DNA of 64,000 nucleotides from Pseudobutyrivibrio ruminis HUN009 (GTDB lineage: Bacteria > Bacillota > Clostridia > Lachnospirales > Lachnospiraceae). Positions 28,712 to 37,748 of this stretch are shown one piece after another; the first letter of the stretch is position 1; each line of letters starts with the position of its first letter. The stretch spans positions 213,501 through 277,500 of the forward strand of contig NZ_JNLH01000001.1 in the NCBI RefSeq assembly GCF_000703005.1, read 5' to 3'. Below the pieces are notes generated by a model. It was not told the DNA's origin, did not search any database, and was given only the letters and a program-made list of their open reading frames with translations. A program made the position numbers and the translations under genes.

Positions 28712-30385
28712 CTATTTCACTAATCCAAATCCAAGGATTGTAAATTTATTTCGAATATCATCTGATTCAACACGAATCTCAACATGATGTGCCGCTGTAG
28801 TCTTTTGATTTACCAGTATCAATGGATTGCAGTGGCACCATCTGTTTACATATGGATCTAAGTCTCTAACAAACTCTCCATCCACATATGCCTTTGCAAT
28901 AGCACCATCCACTTCGCCAGTATCCTTCATGATAACCACGAGAGCTTTACATTCCACATCTACCGTAAATACGTTATCAGTATTTTTGCTGCCATCATAC
29001 ATCCAGTTATATGGAAACTCTGGTGTCAGTTCCAAATCCAGTTCACGCTCAACGGACTGAAGGACTGTATCCGTATATACGAATCCGCCTGGATTGATTG
29101 TAAGCAAATCTGTGTTATCTTTTTTATCTACTAAAATCACATCATCAAATGAATTACCAATGGCAGGCTTTGCTTCAAAATCAGGATTATACTCCTTATC
29201 TATTGGAGCCTTTTTCATAATAGTCTCCATAAGATTTATGAGACAATCGGCCATAATTGTATGTCCCAAATTTGTTGGGTGGAACATATCATAGAAGAAT
29301 TGATTCTTTGTAATAATTCTCTTAGTTCTATCATAAAACTGAGGAACCACAGAATCCTTCATACTAACCATAGGCAATTCATATCTAATTCCCACTGGCT
29401 TTAGTCTATCCTGAAGATTGAAATCATCTGCAAATACAGAGAACAGCAAAATCACCGCTGGCTCATAATCAAGCTTAAGAATCTTTCTTACAAGACTCTC
29501 ATAGCAGTCGCCCTGTGTCTCATCCCCTTCATCATTTACAGCAAATTCAACGATTACAAGGTCCGGCTTTATCTTTCCATCATTGGTAACATCTCTATCA
29601 AATCGTAACATACCAAGCTCAGATGGAGTACCACCAACACCGGCTTTTACATAATGAATATTATCCCCATCCCCCAGAAGCTTCTTAAAGCCTACAAAAG
29701 ACTTATAAGCATAACACTCTGTGTTTATAGGAGTGGCGCCTGCTCCCTGTGTGATTGAACCGCCGATATAGGCAATTGTCACATCCTTGCCGGCTTTCGC
29801 TTTTTCGATAAGTTTCCCAATGCGCTTCGTATTTCCAGTCTGCATCAGAGAATTTGAAATCATATCCTTATACTCTTTTGAATCCACATCTACAGGAGAT
29901 TCCTCCTCCTGCTCCGGCGCCTCAAAACCGTCATTTAAATACAGACGCATTGTAATAAAGCCTCTAGCCTTTTCATCCTCCGATGTAAGAATAATCTGAC
30001 CTGGCACATTGTCATCCTCAGTCCATTCCACATCCTTTAAGTACAATCTCTGCTCAGAACCATCAGCTGGAATGGTTGCATAAATATTTGCTCCTCCACC
30101 GTACTGGTCCTTTTTGCCATAGAATTGAAATCTAAAATCTATAGATTGGTTCTTGTCCTCCATTTCAATTGAAACACCAATACTATGTACAAGCTTTTTA
30201 AAACCATCTACTGTTTCAAGAAGCTTTAGCATCTCTTTATCATGCACGTTTCCTGTCACTTCCGCACTATTTGGCAATCTACATGCATCCTGATAAAGCT
30301 CCGTTCTCTTTCCATAAAACTCTTTTTCCTTCATAGTGAAGAAAAATCCCCTGTTCTTTTCTGGATCTGTTGGTGCTTTAACCAT
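28712..30385 (-). CDS. Multidomain SGNH hydrolase (carbohydrate-esterase-like)
   Basis: 557 residues. There is an N-terminal beta-rich region (about residues 30-170), a central SGNH hydrolase with block I YIGGSITQGAG (about 208-218), AVND in block III and the Asp-His pair in DMFHPTNLGH, then a C-terminal beta-rich domain (about 430-557). This layout resembles carbohydrate acetyl esterases. There is no signal peptide, so it probably deacetylates imported oligosaccharides. It converges on the GGDEF gene with only six bases between the stops. Confidence 0.82.
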   Translation of the reverse strand: MVKAPTDPEKNRGFFFTMKEKEFYGKRTELYQDACRLPNSAEVTGNVHDKEMLKLLETVDGFKKLVHSIGVSIEMEDKNQSIDFRFQFYGKKDQYGGGANIYATIPADGSEQRLYLKDVEWTEDDNVPGQIILTSEDEKARGFITMRLYLNDGFEAPEQEEESPVDVDSKEYKDMISNSLMQTGNTKRIGKLIEKAKAGKDVTIAYIGGSITQGAGATPINTECYAYKSFVGFKKLLGDGDNIHYVKAGVGGTPSELGMLRFDRDVTNDGKIKPDLVIVEFAVNDEGDETQGDCYESLVRKILKLDYEPAVILLFSVFADDFNLQDRLKPVGIRYELPMVSMKDSVVPQFYDRTKRIITKNQFFYDMFHPTNLGHTIMADCLINLMETIMKKAPIDKEYNPDFEAKPAIGNSFDDVILVDKKDNTDLLTINPGGFVYTDTVLQSVERELDLELTPEFPYNWMYDGSKNTDNVFTVDVECKALVVIMKDTGEVDGAIAKAYVDGEFVRDLDPYVNRWCHCNPLILVNQKTTAAHHVEIRVESDDIRNKFTILGFGLVK

Positions 30386-30426
30386 ATTCCCCCACTCTCC
30401 TTACCTTACTTTTATTTTATGGTATA

Positions 30427-30474
30427 AAAAAAATCCCACATCATCTACACAAAATTTGCGATGAATGTGGGATA
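30427..30474 (-). terminator. Terminator of ribU
   Basis: TCCCACAT and ATGTGGGA pair across an AT-rich loop, and on the minus strand the stem is followed by eight T residues, 19 bases after the ribU stop. Confidence 0.88.
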
Positions 30475-30492
30475 AATTGCTATTTCTAGTTA

Positions 30493-31128
30493 TTAATTAT
30501 TGCCCTTAAGAAGTGGTCTAAGTGGCTGATAGATTAAAATCGTAATGATTGCTGAAATCATGCCCTTTACAAATGTAAATGGTACATTGAAGAATAACAA
30601 GCACTGCTCAATTGAACTAATCTTTGCAAATGGAGCAACTACCTGATATGCTGCGATGATTGCTTCCTTTGACATAAAGTTGTAATACACTGGATAAACA
30701 ATAAAAAGGTTTGATGGGAAGCTAATTGCACCCATAATCAAAGCACCAACAACAGCTCCTACAATCGCACGCCCCTTTGTCTTTTTTCTGTGATAAATCA
30801 AACCTGCTGGAAGCACAAAGCTTGCTCCCAAAATGAAGTTTGAAAGTTCGCCTACACCACCAGTCTGTGTCATTGTTAAATGAAGCAGATTCTTAATAAG
30901 ACAAACGATAACGCCCCATACTGGTCCCAATGCAAAAGAAGCAATGAGCGCTGGAAGCTCAGATAAATCAAGCTTAATAAAGTTTGGCATAAGAGGAATA
31001 GCAGTATCTAAAAACATCAATACAAAAGCTGCTGCCGAAAGCATTGCTGTCACTGTCATATTCCTTACATTTACTCTGCTCTGCACCTTGTTACCTACTC
31101 CTTGTCCTGTCATTTGTGTTGAATCCAT
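30493..31128 (-). CDS. ribU: Riboflavin ECF transporter S component RibU
   Basis: A 211-residue membrane protein with about six helices and a short hydrophilic N-terminal tail. FIKLDLSELPALIASFALGP is the RibU family signature. It binds riboflavin and works with a shared ECF module (EcfA1A2T) not encoded here. An FMN riboswitch precedes it, which strongly supports the assignment. GGAGG precedes the ATG. Confidence 0.93.
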   Translation of the reverse strand: MDSTQMTGQGVGNKVQSRVNVRNMTVTAMLSAAAFVLMFLDTAIPLMPNFIKLDLSELPALIASFALGPVWGVIVCLIKNLLHLTMTQTGGVGELSNFILGASFVLPAGLIYHRKKTKGRAIVGAVVGALIMGAISFPSNLFIVYPVYYNFMSKEAIIAAYQVVAPFAKISSIEQCLLFFNVPFTFVKGMISAIITILIYQPLRPLLKGNN

Positions 31129-31202
31129 AATTCAATCCTCCTAAAAATAAAATATTATTAAAATTTAGGAAGTCTCCAAAAATTAATTGTACACAATATA
31201 AT

Positions 31203-31226
31203 AGCCCTGAGATTACTCTCAGGGCT
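31203..31226 (-). terminator. Expression-platform hairpin of the FMN riboswitch
   Basis: AGCCCTGAGA and TCTCAGGGCT form a 10-bp stem between the aptamer and ribU. The T run that follows on the minus strand is weak (ATTATATT), so it may be a poor terminator or part of a different switch. Confidence 0.65.
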
Positions 31227-31242
31227 TAACTACTATATCGTT

Positions 31243-31365
31243 TCTTCTTTCATCCAGACTATACTGTCGGTACTGGAATCTCACCAGTTCGGCCCTAAGG
31301 CTCGCGGACTTTACCGCCGGTCAGGAATTGAAAACCACCGTTTTCGCACCTTGCCCTGAAGATTT
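31243..31365 (-). ncRNA. FMN riboswitch (RFN element)
   Basis: Read on the minus strand, the conserved RFN blocks appear in order: CTTCAGGGCAAGGTG, GACCGGCGGTAAAGTCCGCG, CCGAACTGGTGAGATTCCAG, ACCGACAGT and CTGGATGAAAGAAG, the last closing with the first. It lies 115 bases upstream of ribU and should shut off riboflavin uptake when FMN is plentiful. Confidence 0.96.
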
Positions 31366-31382
31366 CCTATTTAATTGAGTAC

Positions 31383-31411
31383 AATATACTACACTTTCCC
31401 CCGCAGTGCAA
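31383..31411 (-). promoter_or_regulatory. Promoter of the ribU riboswitch transcript
   Basis: Minus strand: -35 TTGCAC (31406-31411), 17-base spacer, -10 TATATT (31383-31388), placing the start a few bases before the aptamer. Foldback copy B ends 17 bases upstream of the -35. Confidence 0.7.
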
Positions 31412-31427
31412 CCCCTATTTGGGGACC

Positions 31428-31517
31428 GCCAACTTGTTACGCCTACAAGCCTACTGAATTCTCCGCTCATATATTATTCGCTTGAGAATTAGTAGAGCTT
31501 GCTGTCTACAAGTTGGC
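31428..31517. repeat. Foldback repeat, copy B, upstream of the ribU promoter
   Basis: Outer arms GCCAACTTGT/ACAAGTTGGC are a perfect 10-bp match. The inner arm CTACTGAATTCTC pairs with GAGAATTAGTAG leaving one bulged G, and the loop is framed by CTCCGCTCA and CGCTTGAG. It shares its core with copies A and C while the arms differ and stay paired. Confidence 0.85.
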
Positions 31518-31555
31518 TCCTCCCGTGGCCTGAAAGTGTAGATATTTCCCTACCG

Positions 31556-31878
31556 CTTTTAGGTATGGGAGAGACGGACAAACACTATTCTAAGTAATCA
31601 TCTGTCTTAAACTAGCTTTGTATTTATTACTATTTGCTTTGGAAGGAGCTTAGTAAAACAAAAAGAGATATTTGATATGGATTGGCAGCTGCCGCTAGGA
31701 TGGCGGCAGCAGTGGTCACTTGAAACACGATGTTGAATGTGCCACGGTGCCAATACATACAAATATCTCTTTTTTAGTTTTACTTAGTGAATGTAGTAGC
31801 AAAAGTAATAATACAAAGACTAGTTAAGACTAGATGATTATGTAAACTCCATTGTCCGTCTCCCCCATACCTTTCCTA
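31556..31878. repeat. Giant foldback element (323 nt) with two-hairpin tip
   Basis: The whole stretch is one long imperfect inverted repeat. The left arm (GGTATGGGAGAGACGGACAA...TAATCATCT...) matches the reverse complement of the right arm with scattered mismatches and small indels for about 120 bases. At the tip a GAGATATTTG/CAAATATCTC stem leads to ATTGGC/GCCAAT. This encloses hairpin P2 (GCTGCCGC/GCGGCAGC, 31688-31710) and P3 (GTGG/CCAC, 31712-31745) with GAAA in the P3 loop. The right end overlaps the stop codon of the Na/Pi transporter gene. No ORF is credible inside it. Confidence 0.88.
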
Positions 31879-33495
31879 CGCGTGCTCCTTGAGTGCGTAG
31901 GCGATGTTGATGGCGTGGTCGGCACATCGCTCCAGGTCGGTAACCATGTCGGAGAAGATTACACCGGCAACAGGTTCGCATTTGTTCTCCATGAGACGCT
32001 CTACGTGGTGGTTGATGAGCTGCTTCTCCTGCTTATCTACTTTCTTTTCAAGCTTTTCAATCTTGTCTAGGTTCTCGTAGTTTTCAGAAGTGAAAATATC
32101 GATGGCAAGCTCAACCTCTTCCATAGAGTTGTCAGCCATTTCCTTAAGTTCTTTGGCTGCCTTCTTTGAAAGCTTTGTCTTTTTATTCTTCATACGAGTT
32201 GCATACTCGATGATGTTTTCAGCATGGTCAGAAATACGCTCAATATCTGTAACTGCAATTGTGATTGCAGATATACGGCGAAGCATGGCTGGTGTAAGGT
32301 TCAGAGTTTGAAGCTTAACCATTGCATCCTGAATAGCGTGGTTGAGGATGTTAACTGTTTCCTCTCGCTGCTCTACATCCTCAACCTTTTCAGGTGAGTA
32401 GTCAAAGAAACAGTCGATAGCTTTTTCAAAGTTTTCAGCTGCGATAGCACCCATTCTGGCTGCCTCAAGCTGTGCCTGGTGAATAGCCATGTTTGGTGGC
32501 ACATTGTTAACCTGAGTCATGAATACAAGCTGTCTGTCCTCTGCTGCACGAGTCTCCTCTGGAAGCTTTGGAATAAACATGTATGTAAGCTTAATAATGT
32601 AATCAGTGAATGGGAAGATAATACAAACTGCTAAAATAGCGAAGATTGTATGTGTGTTAGCTATCTGACGGGCTGGATCAGATGATGTAGACTGAATCCA
32701 TGTCAGAAGTGGTGTTACATTTATAATAACTACAATTACAATTGCTCTTATTACATTAAACAAAAGGTTCAAAATAGCTGAACGCTTGCCGTTTCTGTTG
32801 GCTGTAAGGGATGCCAAAAGGTTTGGTGTAACTGAACCAATGGCTGCACCAATAATCAAGTAAACTGCTACATCGTAGTCCAATATTCCCTGCACGACGA
32901 ATGTCTGGAAGATAACTGTTGCAGATGATGAGCTCTGAAGTAATGCTGTGAATGCAATACCAAATACAAGAGCTACAAATGGATTTGTTAATCCAGCAAG
33001 GAAGTTCTTAAACATTACTGAATTTGCAAGTGGTGCAATGGATGCTTTCATGATTGTGATACCCTGGAAGAGCATACCGAATCCCATAAAGAAAGAGCCT
33101 AAATGCTTAACAATATCTCTCTTCATGAAAAGATACATTACTGCACCAATAAACAAAATGAATGGTGTAAATGTAGCAATATTAAAAGCTGTAATCTGTG
33201 CTGTGATTGTTGTACCGATATTGGCACCTAAGATAACGCCGATGGCCTGTGAAAGCGCCATCATACCTGAATTTACAAAACCAATAACCATAACATCGGT
33301 TGCAGATGAACTCTGAACCAATACTGTCATAGCTATACCAACGATGACTGCTACAAATTTGTTTGTAGTAGCCTTCTCTAGAATAACCTGAAGATTATCT
33401 CCACAGCTGTTTTTTAAGCCTGTAGACATAATCGACATTCCGAAAAGAAATAGACCCACTCCACCAAGAAGTGATAATATCTCTGCTAAAGTCAT
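31876..33495 (-). CDS. Na+/phosphate cotransporter with PhoU-like C-terminal domain
   Basis: 539 residues. The N-terminal half (about residues 1-310) holds two inverted repeats of the Na/Pi-cotransporter domain, with QSSSATDVMVIGFV and LLQSSSSATVI. The C-terminal half (about 340-539) is a soluble helical PhoU-like bundle. It imports phosphate using sodium, and the PhoU-like part may gate it. The stop overlaps the end of the giant foldback element. GGAG lies just before the ATG. Confidence 0.92.
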   Translation of the reverse strand: MTLAEILSLLGGVGLFLFGMSIMSTGLKNSCGDNLQVILEKATTNKFVAVIVGIAMTVLVQSSSATDVMVIGFVNSGMMALSQAIGVILGANIGTTITAQITAFNIATFTPFILFIGAVMYLFMKRDIVKHLGSFFMGFGMLFQGITIMKASIAPLANSVMFKNFLAGLTNPFVALVFGIAFTALLQSSSSATVIFQTFVVQGILDYDVAVYLIIGAAIGSVTPNLLASLTANRNGKRSAILNLLFNVIRAIVIVVIINVTPLLTWIQSTSSDPARQIANTHTIFAILAVCIIFPFTDYIIKLTYMFIPKLPEETRAAEDRQLVFMTQVNNVPPNMAIHQAQLEAARMGAIAAENFEKAIDCFFDYSPEKVEDVEQREETVNILNHAIQDAMVKLQTLNLTPAMLRRISAITIAVTDIERISDHAENIIEYATRMKNKKTKLSKKAAKELKEMADNSMEEVELAIDIFTSENYENLDKIEKLEKKVDKQEKQLINHHVERLMENKCEPVAGVIFSDMVTDLERCADHAINIAYALKEHA

Positions 33496-33634
33496 TATTT
33501 TCTCCTTCTACCGTACTTTTCCTTCACGAAAAGTAAAATCCTTAATCCTTCTTTTTTTAGTCCTTGATAATCATAACATGTTAGAATGCCATTGTCTAAG
33601 TATTTTCTATGATACAAGTAAAATTTGTGTAAAT

Positions 33635-34867
33635 TCAGATATAAGCCTTGATAAAAATACCGTCTTCACGATATTCCTCGGAAATAAGTTCACCTGTCTC
33701 TCTAATCTTTGCAATACTTCCAGCTTCTGTGTAAGGCACCAATCGCTCTATATATTCCTTATTTCCACGCATCAAAGTAGCAAGGATTTCTCTTACTTTA
33801 TCCAGGCCTTTTCCTGTCTTAATTGAAGTATGTACTGTGTAGTCTGCTCTTAAATCGTGATAATCCAGCTCATCCTCAAGCTTATCTACTTTATTAAAAA
33901 TAGTAAGAACAGGTTTGTCGCTAACTCCTAATTTGTCCAAAGTCTCATATACGATTTCCATCTGACGGTCCATCTGCGGATTGCTAACATCCACCACATG
34001 AATTATGAAATCTGCATATTTAGCTTCTTCCAATGTACTCTTGAAAGCATCCACCAAATGATGAGGAAGCTTTCTGATGAATCCTACTGTATCTGTGAGC
34101 AGAATCTTTTGATCATTGTCCAAAAGGAGCTCACGAGTGGTTGGATCAAGGGTCGCAAAAAGAGCATCCCACTCAAGGATGTTTGCATCTGTAAGTTTAT
34201 TTAAAAGTGATGATTTGCCTGCATTTGTGTAACCAACAATAGCCGCTACAGGCACGCCATTTCTCTGGCGTTTTGAACGTGTAAGCTCACGATGATTTAC
34301 CACATCATTTAACTCTTTTTTCAGCTGAGTAATGCGACCTGCAATAAGACGCTTATCCATCTCCAGCTTTTTCTCACCAGGGCCACGTGTTCCGATAGCA
34401 CCACCGCCACCTGCTGCAGTACCACCCACACGAGACATGTTTTTGCCAAAGCCAGTCAATCGAGTCATCTCGTATCTAAGCTGTGCCAGCTCAACCTGAA
34501 TCTTTCCCTCTGCTGTACCTGCACGGGCAGCAAAAATATCAAGGATAATAAGTGTTCTATCCATGACCTTTGTATCTAAAGCATCAGCAAGATTGCGCAT
34601 CTGTGCTGGTGTTAATTCATCATCGCAAACAATACCTGTAGCCTCTGTCTCCCAGATTAAATCTGCGATTTCCTCAACCTTGCCAGAGCCCACATATGTG
34701 CCTGGGTTTCTACGCTCCAGATTCTGCATGATTTCGCCCACAACCTGAGCACCGGCGGTTTCACAAAGCTCTGCAAGCTCATGAAGAGAATCCTTAGCCT
34801 CTACCTCGTCCCCTTCATTAACTGATACAAGTATTACTCTTTCTATAATCTTTTCTGTATTTACCAT
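33635..34867 (-). CDS. hflX: Ribosome-associated GTPase HflX
   Basis: 410 residues. An HflX N-terminal nucleotide-binding domain (about residues 15-110), the glycine-rich linker with GGGAIGTRGPGEKKLE and a coiled-coil segment precede the G domain: G1 GYTNAGKSS, G3 DTVGFI, G4 NKVD. It splits stalled 70S ribosomes under stress. It is monocistronic and divergent from the TPP riboswitch unit. Confidence 0.95.
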   Translation of the reverse strand: MVNTEKIIERVILVSVNEGDEVEAKDSLHELAELCETAGAQVVGEIMQNLERRNPGTYVGSGKVEEIADLIWETEATGIVCDDELTPAQMRNLADALDTKVMDRTLIILDIFAARAGTAEGKIQVELAQLRYEMTRLTGFGKNMSRVGGTAAGGGGAIGTRGPGEKKLEMDKRLIAGRITQLKKELNDVVNHRELTRSKRQRNGVPVAAIVGYTNAGKSSLLNKLTDANILEWDALFATLDPTTRELLLDNDQKILLTDTVGFIRKLPHHLVDAFKSTLEEAKYADFIIHVVDVSNPQMDRQMEIVYETLDKLGVSDKPVLTIFNKVDKLEDELDYHDLRADYTVHTSIKTGKGLDKVREILATLMRGNKEYIERLVPYTEAGSIAKIRETGELISEEYREDGIFIKAYI

Positions 34868-34951
34868 TTAAAATCCTATCTTTTCAAAATCTCTTATAGT
34901 TACATTCTACAATGTTGTTTTATTTACTGCAATTTAATTGTTATTTTCTCA

Positions 34952-34980
34952 TTGACTATATTCCCCGCAAGTGATATTTT
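34952..34980 (+). promoter_or_regulatory. Promoter of the thiT riboswitch transcript
   Basis: -35 TTGACT (34952-34957), 17-base spacer, -10 TATTTT (34975-34980). The start would fall shortly before the aptamer. Confidence 0.7.
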
Positions 34981-34992
34981 TATATCGAATTA

Positions 34993-35095
34993 AATATTTT
35001 GCTAGGGGCGCATATGCTGAGAGGTGCTTGCACCGACCCTTAATACTTGAACTGGATAATACCAGCGTAAGGAAGCGATAGACGAATCTCCTAGC
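34993..35095 (+). ncRNA. TPP riboswitch (THI element)
   Basis: The THI blocks are in order: GCTAGGGGCGC, ATGCTGAGAGG, ACCGACCCTT, GAACTGGATAATACCAGCGT and AAGGAAGC, closed by CTAGC at 35090-35095. It controls the thiT gene 28 bases downstream. Confidence 0.97.
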
Positions 35096-35122
35096 ATTGA
35101 TGTATGAAGGGAGATTTTTTTA
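35086..35122 (+). terminator. Terminator/RBS-masking hairpin of the TPP riboswitch
   Basis: AATCTCC (35085-35091) is complementary to GGGAGATT (35109-35116), which is followed by a T run and contains the thiT ribosome binding site. One hairpin could both end transcription and hide the site. The left arm overlaps the aptamer's closing strand. Confidence 0.7.
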
Positions 35123-35689
35123 ATGATTAATCACATGTCTAACGAAAAAACAAAAATCACATTTTCTGCAAAGCAACTTGCTTTTTGTGCTGCTTCTATG
35201 GCACTTGCTTTTGTTTTGTCTAATATTAAGGTATTTAAATTCCCAACTGGCGGCTCAATTACATTACTTTCAATGCTCGTTGCATGCCTTCCTGGTTTTT
35301 GGTTTGGTCCTATTGTTGGAATTATCACAGGTGTTGCCTATGGATTGCTAAACCTCATTGTTGATCCTTACATTCTTTTCCCAGCACAGGTTATTGTTGA
35401 TTACATACTCGCCTTTGGTGCTCTTGGATTATCTGGATTCTTCAAGGATTCTAAATATGGTCTTATCAAAGGTTACATCGCAGCTGTTTTAGGACGCTAC
35501 GTATTTGCGGTAATCTCAGGATGGATATTCTTTGGTGAATGGGCTTGGGAAGGATGGAATCCACTAGCTTACTCACTTGCTTACAACGCAATCTACATCT
35601 TTGCTGAGGCTGCTGTAACACTCATCATTCTTTTCATTCCACCAGTAAGAGATGTTATGAACAGACTTAAAAATATGGCTACTGAATAA
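35123..35689 (+). CDS. thiT: Thiamine ECF transporter S component ThiT
   Basis: A 188-residue membrane protein with about six helices of the ThiT/YuaJ family. SITLLSMLVACLPGFWFGP and YGLLNLIVDPY are typical, as is the aromatic-rich GEWAWEGWNP near the thiamine site. The TPP riboswitch directly upstream supports thiamine as substrate. It needs the shared ECF energising module. The start at 35123 is nine bases after GGGAG; ATG 35135 is a weaker alternative. Confidence 0.95.
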   Translation: MINHMSNEKTKITFSAKQLAFCAASMALAFVLSNIKVFKFPTGGSITLLSMLVACLPGFWFGPIVGIITGVAYGLLNLIVDPYILFPAQVIVDYILAFGALGLSGFFKDSKYGLIKGYIAAVLGRYVFAVISGWIFFGEWAWEGWNPLAYSLAYNAIYIFAEAAVTLIILFIPPVRDVMNRLKNMATE

Positions 35690-35700
35690 TATATAAAACA

Positions 35701-35733
35701 AATGCGCCAAGGTTAATCCCTGGCGCATTTTTA
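35701..35733 (+). terminator. Terminator after thiT, possibly bidirectional
   Basis: AATGCGCCAAGG and CCTGGCGCATT pair around TTAAT, followed by a T run. It lies between the convergent thiT and YwiB-like genes and overlaps the stop of the latter. Confidence 0.9.
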
Positions 35734-36147
35734 TTCTAACGTTGCTTTAATTTCTATTACTGTATTGATAGGTTCCCCACCGGCTTCCAAATCGTAATCA
35801 ATTAAAAGATTGATTTCGGTATCCTTTTGCTCGATTACAAGACGCTTTGTGTGAACCACAATAGTCATCATGCCCATTGGTGTATTGTAAGCATTTCTAG
35901 TGCGAGCCCCTGGGGTAAACTCAAGCTTTGATTGAATGTCTCCTTTTTGAGTCAATGTAAGCTTGTTGTGTTCAAAGCTTATTAGACAATCTACCTTTTG
36001 ACCCTCTGGCATAACTCGGCTATAGGAAAGGTATCGCTTACTACCTCTATCAATAAATGAACCCACATACTCCTCATTTGTAGTCTCTGATTCGTGGCCC
36101 ATCTTTTGCTTGGAGCAAAGTTTAATATTACATTTTGTTCCTGTCAT
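35731..36147 (-). CDS. DUF1934 (YwiB-like) beta-barrel protein
   Basis: A 138-residue soluble protein predicted to be mostly beta strands. The second half (RTRNAYNTPMGMMTIVVHT, DYDLEAGGEP) matches the YwiB/DUF1934 calycin-like family of Firmicutes, whose function is unknown. It is 14 bases downstream of the GntR regulator gene and likely cotranscribed with it and ispE. Confidence 0.75.
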   Translation of the reverse strand: MTGTKCNIKLCSKQKMGHESETTNEEYVGSFIDRGSKRYLSYSRVMPEGQKVDCLISFEHNKLTLTQKGDIQSKLEFTPGARTRNAYNTPMGMMTIVVHTKRLVIEQKDTEINLLIDYDLEAGGEPINTVIEIKATLE

Positions 36148-36161
36148 TATTTATTTCCAAT

Positions 36162-36836
36162 CTATTTTTGTTCTCTAATTAATTCACGAACAGCATTTAT
36201 CTGATTTGACAAATGAACATGCATTATATCCTTCAGGAAATCTACATCTCTTCTGTCGAAACCGTCAATGATAGATTTATGTTCAGATATAAGCTGCGCG
36301 TAAACAGATGGATTCTTTACATACTCGTAACGATATCTGTACATCTGCTCCCTTGCCGAATTGATGATATTTTCAAGCTTTGGATTTGCAGCTGCTGCAT
36401 AAATCACATCATGGAATGCCTCATCAGCCTCCACAATTTTACGAACATCGTCAGTTCTGGTAGCTGCCTCAAATGCTTTCATAGCTTCCTTAAGCTCTAC
36501 AAACTGAGCATCTGTCATTCTTTCACAGGCACATACCACAGCAAGAGCATCAAGTGCATCTCTTACTTCAAGTACATCCTGTAAATCTTTTTCTGTCATT
36601 TTAGCAACCTGGGCGCCCTTGCGAGGAATAGTAACAGCAAGCCCCTCATGCTCAAGCATTCTAATTGCTTCTCTGATAGGTGTACGGCTAACTCCAAGCT
36701 TTGTGGCTAAATGCATTTCCATTAGCCTCTCACCTGGCTTTAGTTCGCCCTTAAGAATAGCTTCGCGCAGGGTGTTAAACACCACATCGCGAAGTGGTAA
36801 ATAATCATCCATTTGAAGTGTAAGATTTTCAGTCAT
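36162..36836 (-). CDS. GntR-family transcriptional regulator, FCD domain
   Basis: 224 residues. An N-terminal GntR winged helix (about residues 12-78, LGVSRTPIREAIRMLEHEGL) is followed by an all-helical FCD ligand-binding domain (about 85-215) with likely metal-binding Asp and His residues (EVRDALDALA, EADEAFHDVIY). The effector is probably a small carboxylate, but unknown. It lies between ispE and the YwiB-like gene, an arrangement that does not reveal its targets. Confidence 0.88.
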   Translation of the reverse strand: MTENLTLQMDDYLPLRDVVFNTLREAILKGELKPGERLMEMHLATKLGVSRTPIREAIRMLEHEGLAVTIPRKGAQVAKMTEKDLQDVLEVRDALDALAVVCACERMTDAQFVELKEAMKAFEAATRTDDVRKIVEADEAFHDVIYAAAANPKLENIINSAREQMYRYRYEYVKNPSVYAQLISEHKSIIDGFDRRDVDFLKDIMHVHLSNQINAVRELIREQK

Positions 36837-36872
36837 TCTGTTTAAATCTCCTTATTTCATGTGTGAAACTAA

Positions 36873-37748
36873 TTAATACTTGTTGTTAAAAAGTGTTGTG
36901 AGATAAAGCTGCTTTACTAGCTTGCTCTCAGTAAGTGCCTCCTTGGCTGCCTTTGCTGTTTTGTTGTCTTCAAAAAAGCCAAATACAGTAGGACCACTAC
37001 CACTCATCATTGCGCCAACTGCTCCATGATCCAGCATGATTTTCTTTATATCAGCAATAACTGGATGTAGTGGAATTGTAACCTCTTCAAGTACATTTCC
37101 CATGTGGTTGCAAATGGCATGTAAATCCTGATTTTTAATATCTGAAATCAGCTGATCGATGTCTGGATGCTTAACATTGTCAAAGCATGAATCCAAAGAT
37201 TCATATACCTGCTTTGTAGAAACTGAAATACCTGGCTTTGCAATAAGCACTGGGCACTTCACCATTGGTGAAAGTGGTGTGAGCACCTCTCCAATTCCCT
37301 CTGCCAAAGCTGTACCGCGCATAACACAGTATGGTACATCGGCTCCGATTTTCACGCCTCGCTCCATCAAATCTTTTCTGCTGAGATTCAAATCAAATAG
37401 TTTATTTATTCCAAACATTACAGCCGCTGCATCTGTGGAACCGCCTGCCATGCCTGCCGCAACAGGGATATGCTTTTCCAGGCTGATATGCACACCAGTG
37501 TGTATATCAAATTCTTCCATTAGAAGCTTTGCTGCCTTAATGCAAAGATTGTCATCGTTAACAGGAAGGAAGCGAAGATTGGTGCTCATGGTAACAGCAT
37601 TCCCCTCCTGCTTCTTAATGCTGACCTTGTCAAAAAGATTGACTGTCTGCATAATCATTCTTACTTCATGATATCCATCGTCCCTGATTCCTGTAACATC
37701 AAGTCCGATATTTATTTTTGCTAATGCTTTAAGATCTATATTGTCCAT
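36873..37748 (-). CDS. ispE: 4-diphosphocytidyl-2-C-methyl-D-erythritol kinase
   Basis: A 291-residue GHMP kinase with KINIGLDVTGIRDDGYHEV at the N-terminus, the ATP loop PVAAGMAGGSTDAA and the C-terminal MMSGSGPTVFG. It carries out the fourth step of the MEP isoprenoid pathway. Length and motifs are normal. Confidence 0.95.
   Translation of the reverse strand: MDNIDLKALAKINIGLDVTGIRDDGYHEVRMIMQTVNLFDKVSIKKQEGNAVTMSTNLRFLPVNDDNLCIKAAKLLMEEFDIHTGVHISLEKHIPVAAGMAGGSTDAAAVMFGINKLFDLNLSRKDLMERGVKIGADVPYCVMRGTALAEGIGEVLTPLSPMVKCPVLIAKPGISVSTKQVYESLDSCFDNVKHPDIDQLISDIKNQDLHAICNHMGNVLEEVTIPLHPVIADIKKIMLDHGAVGAMMSGSGPTVFGFFEDNKTAKAAKEALTESKLVKQLYLTTLFNNKY

Noticed and set aside
31661..31775. Hammerhead-type ribozyme at the foldback tips
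   Set aside because: GAAA is present in both tips, but the CUGAUGA block and the three required stems are missing.
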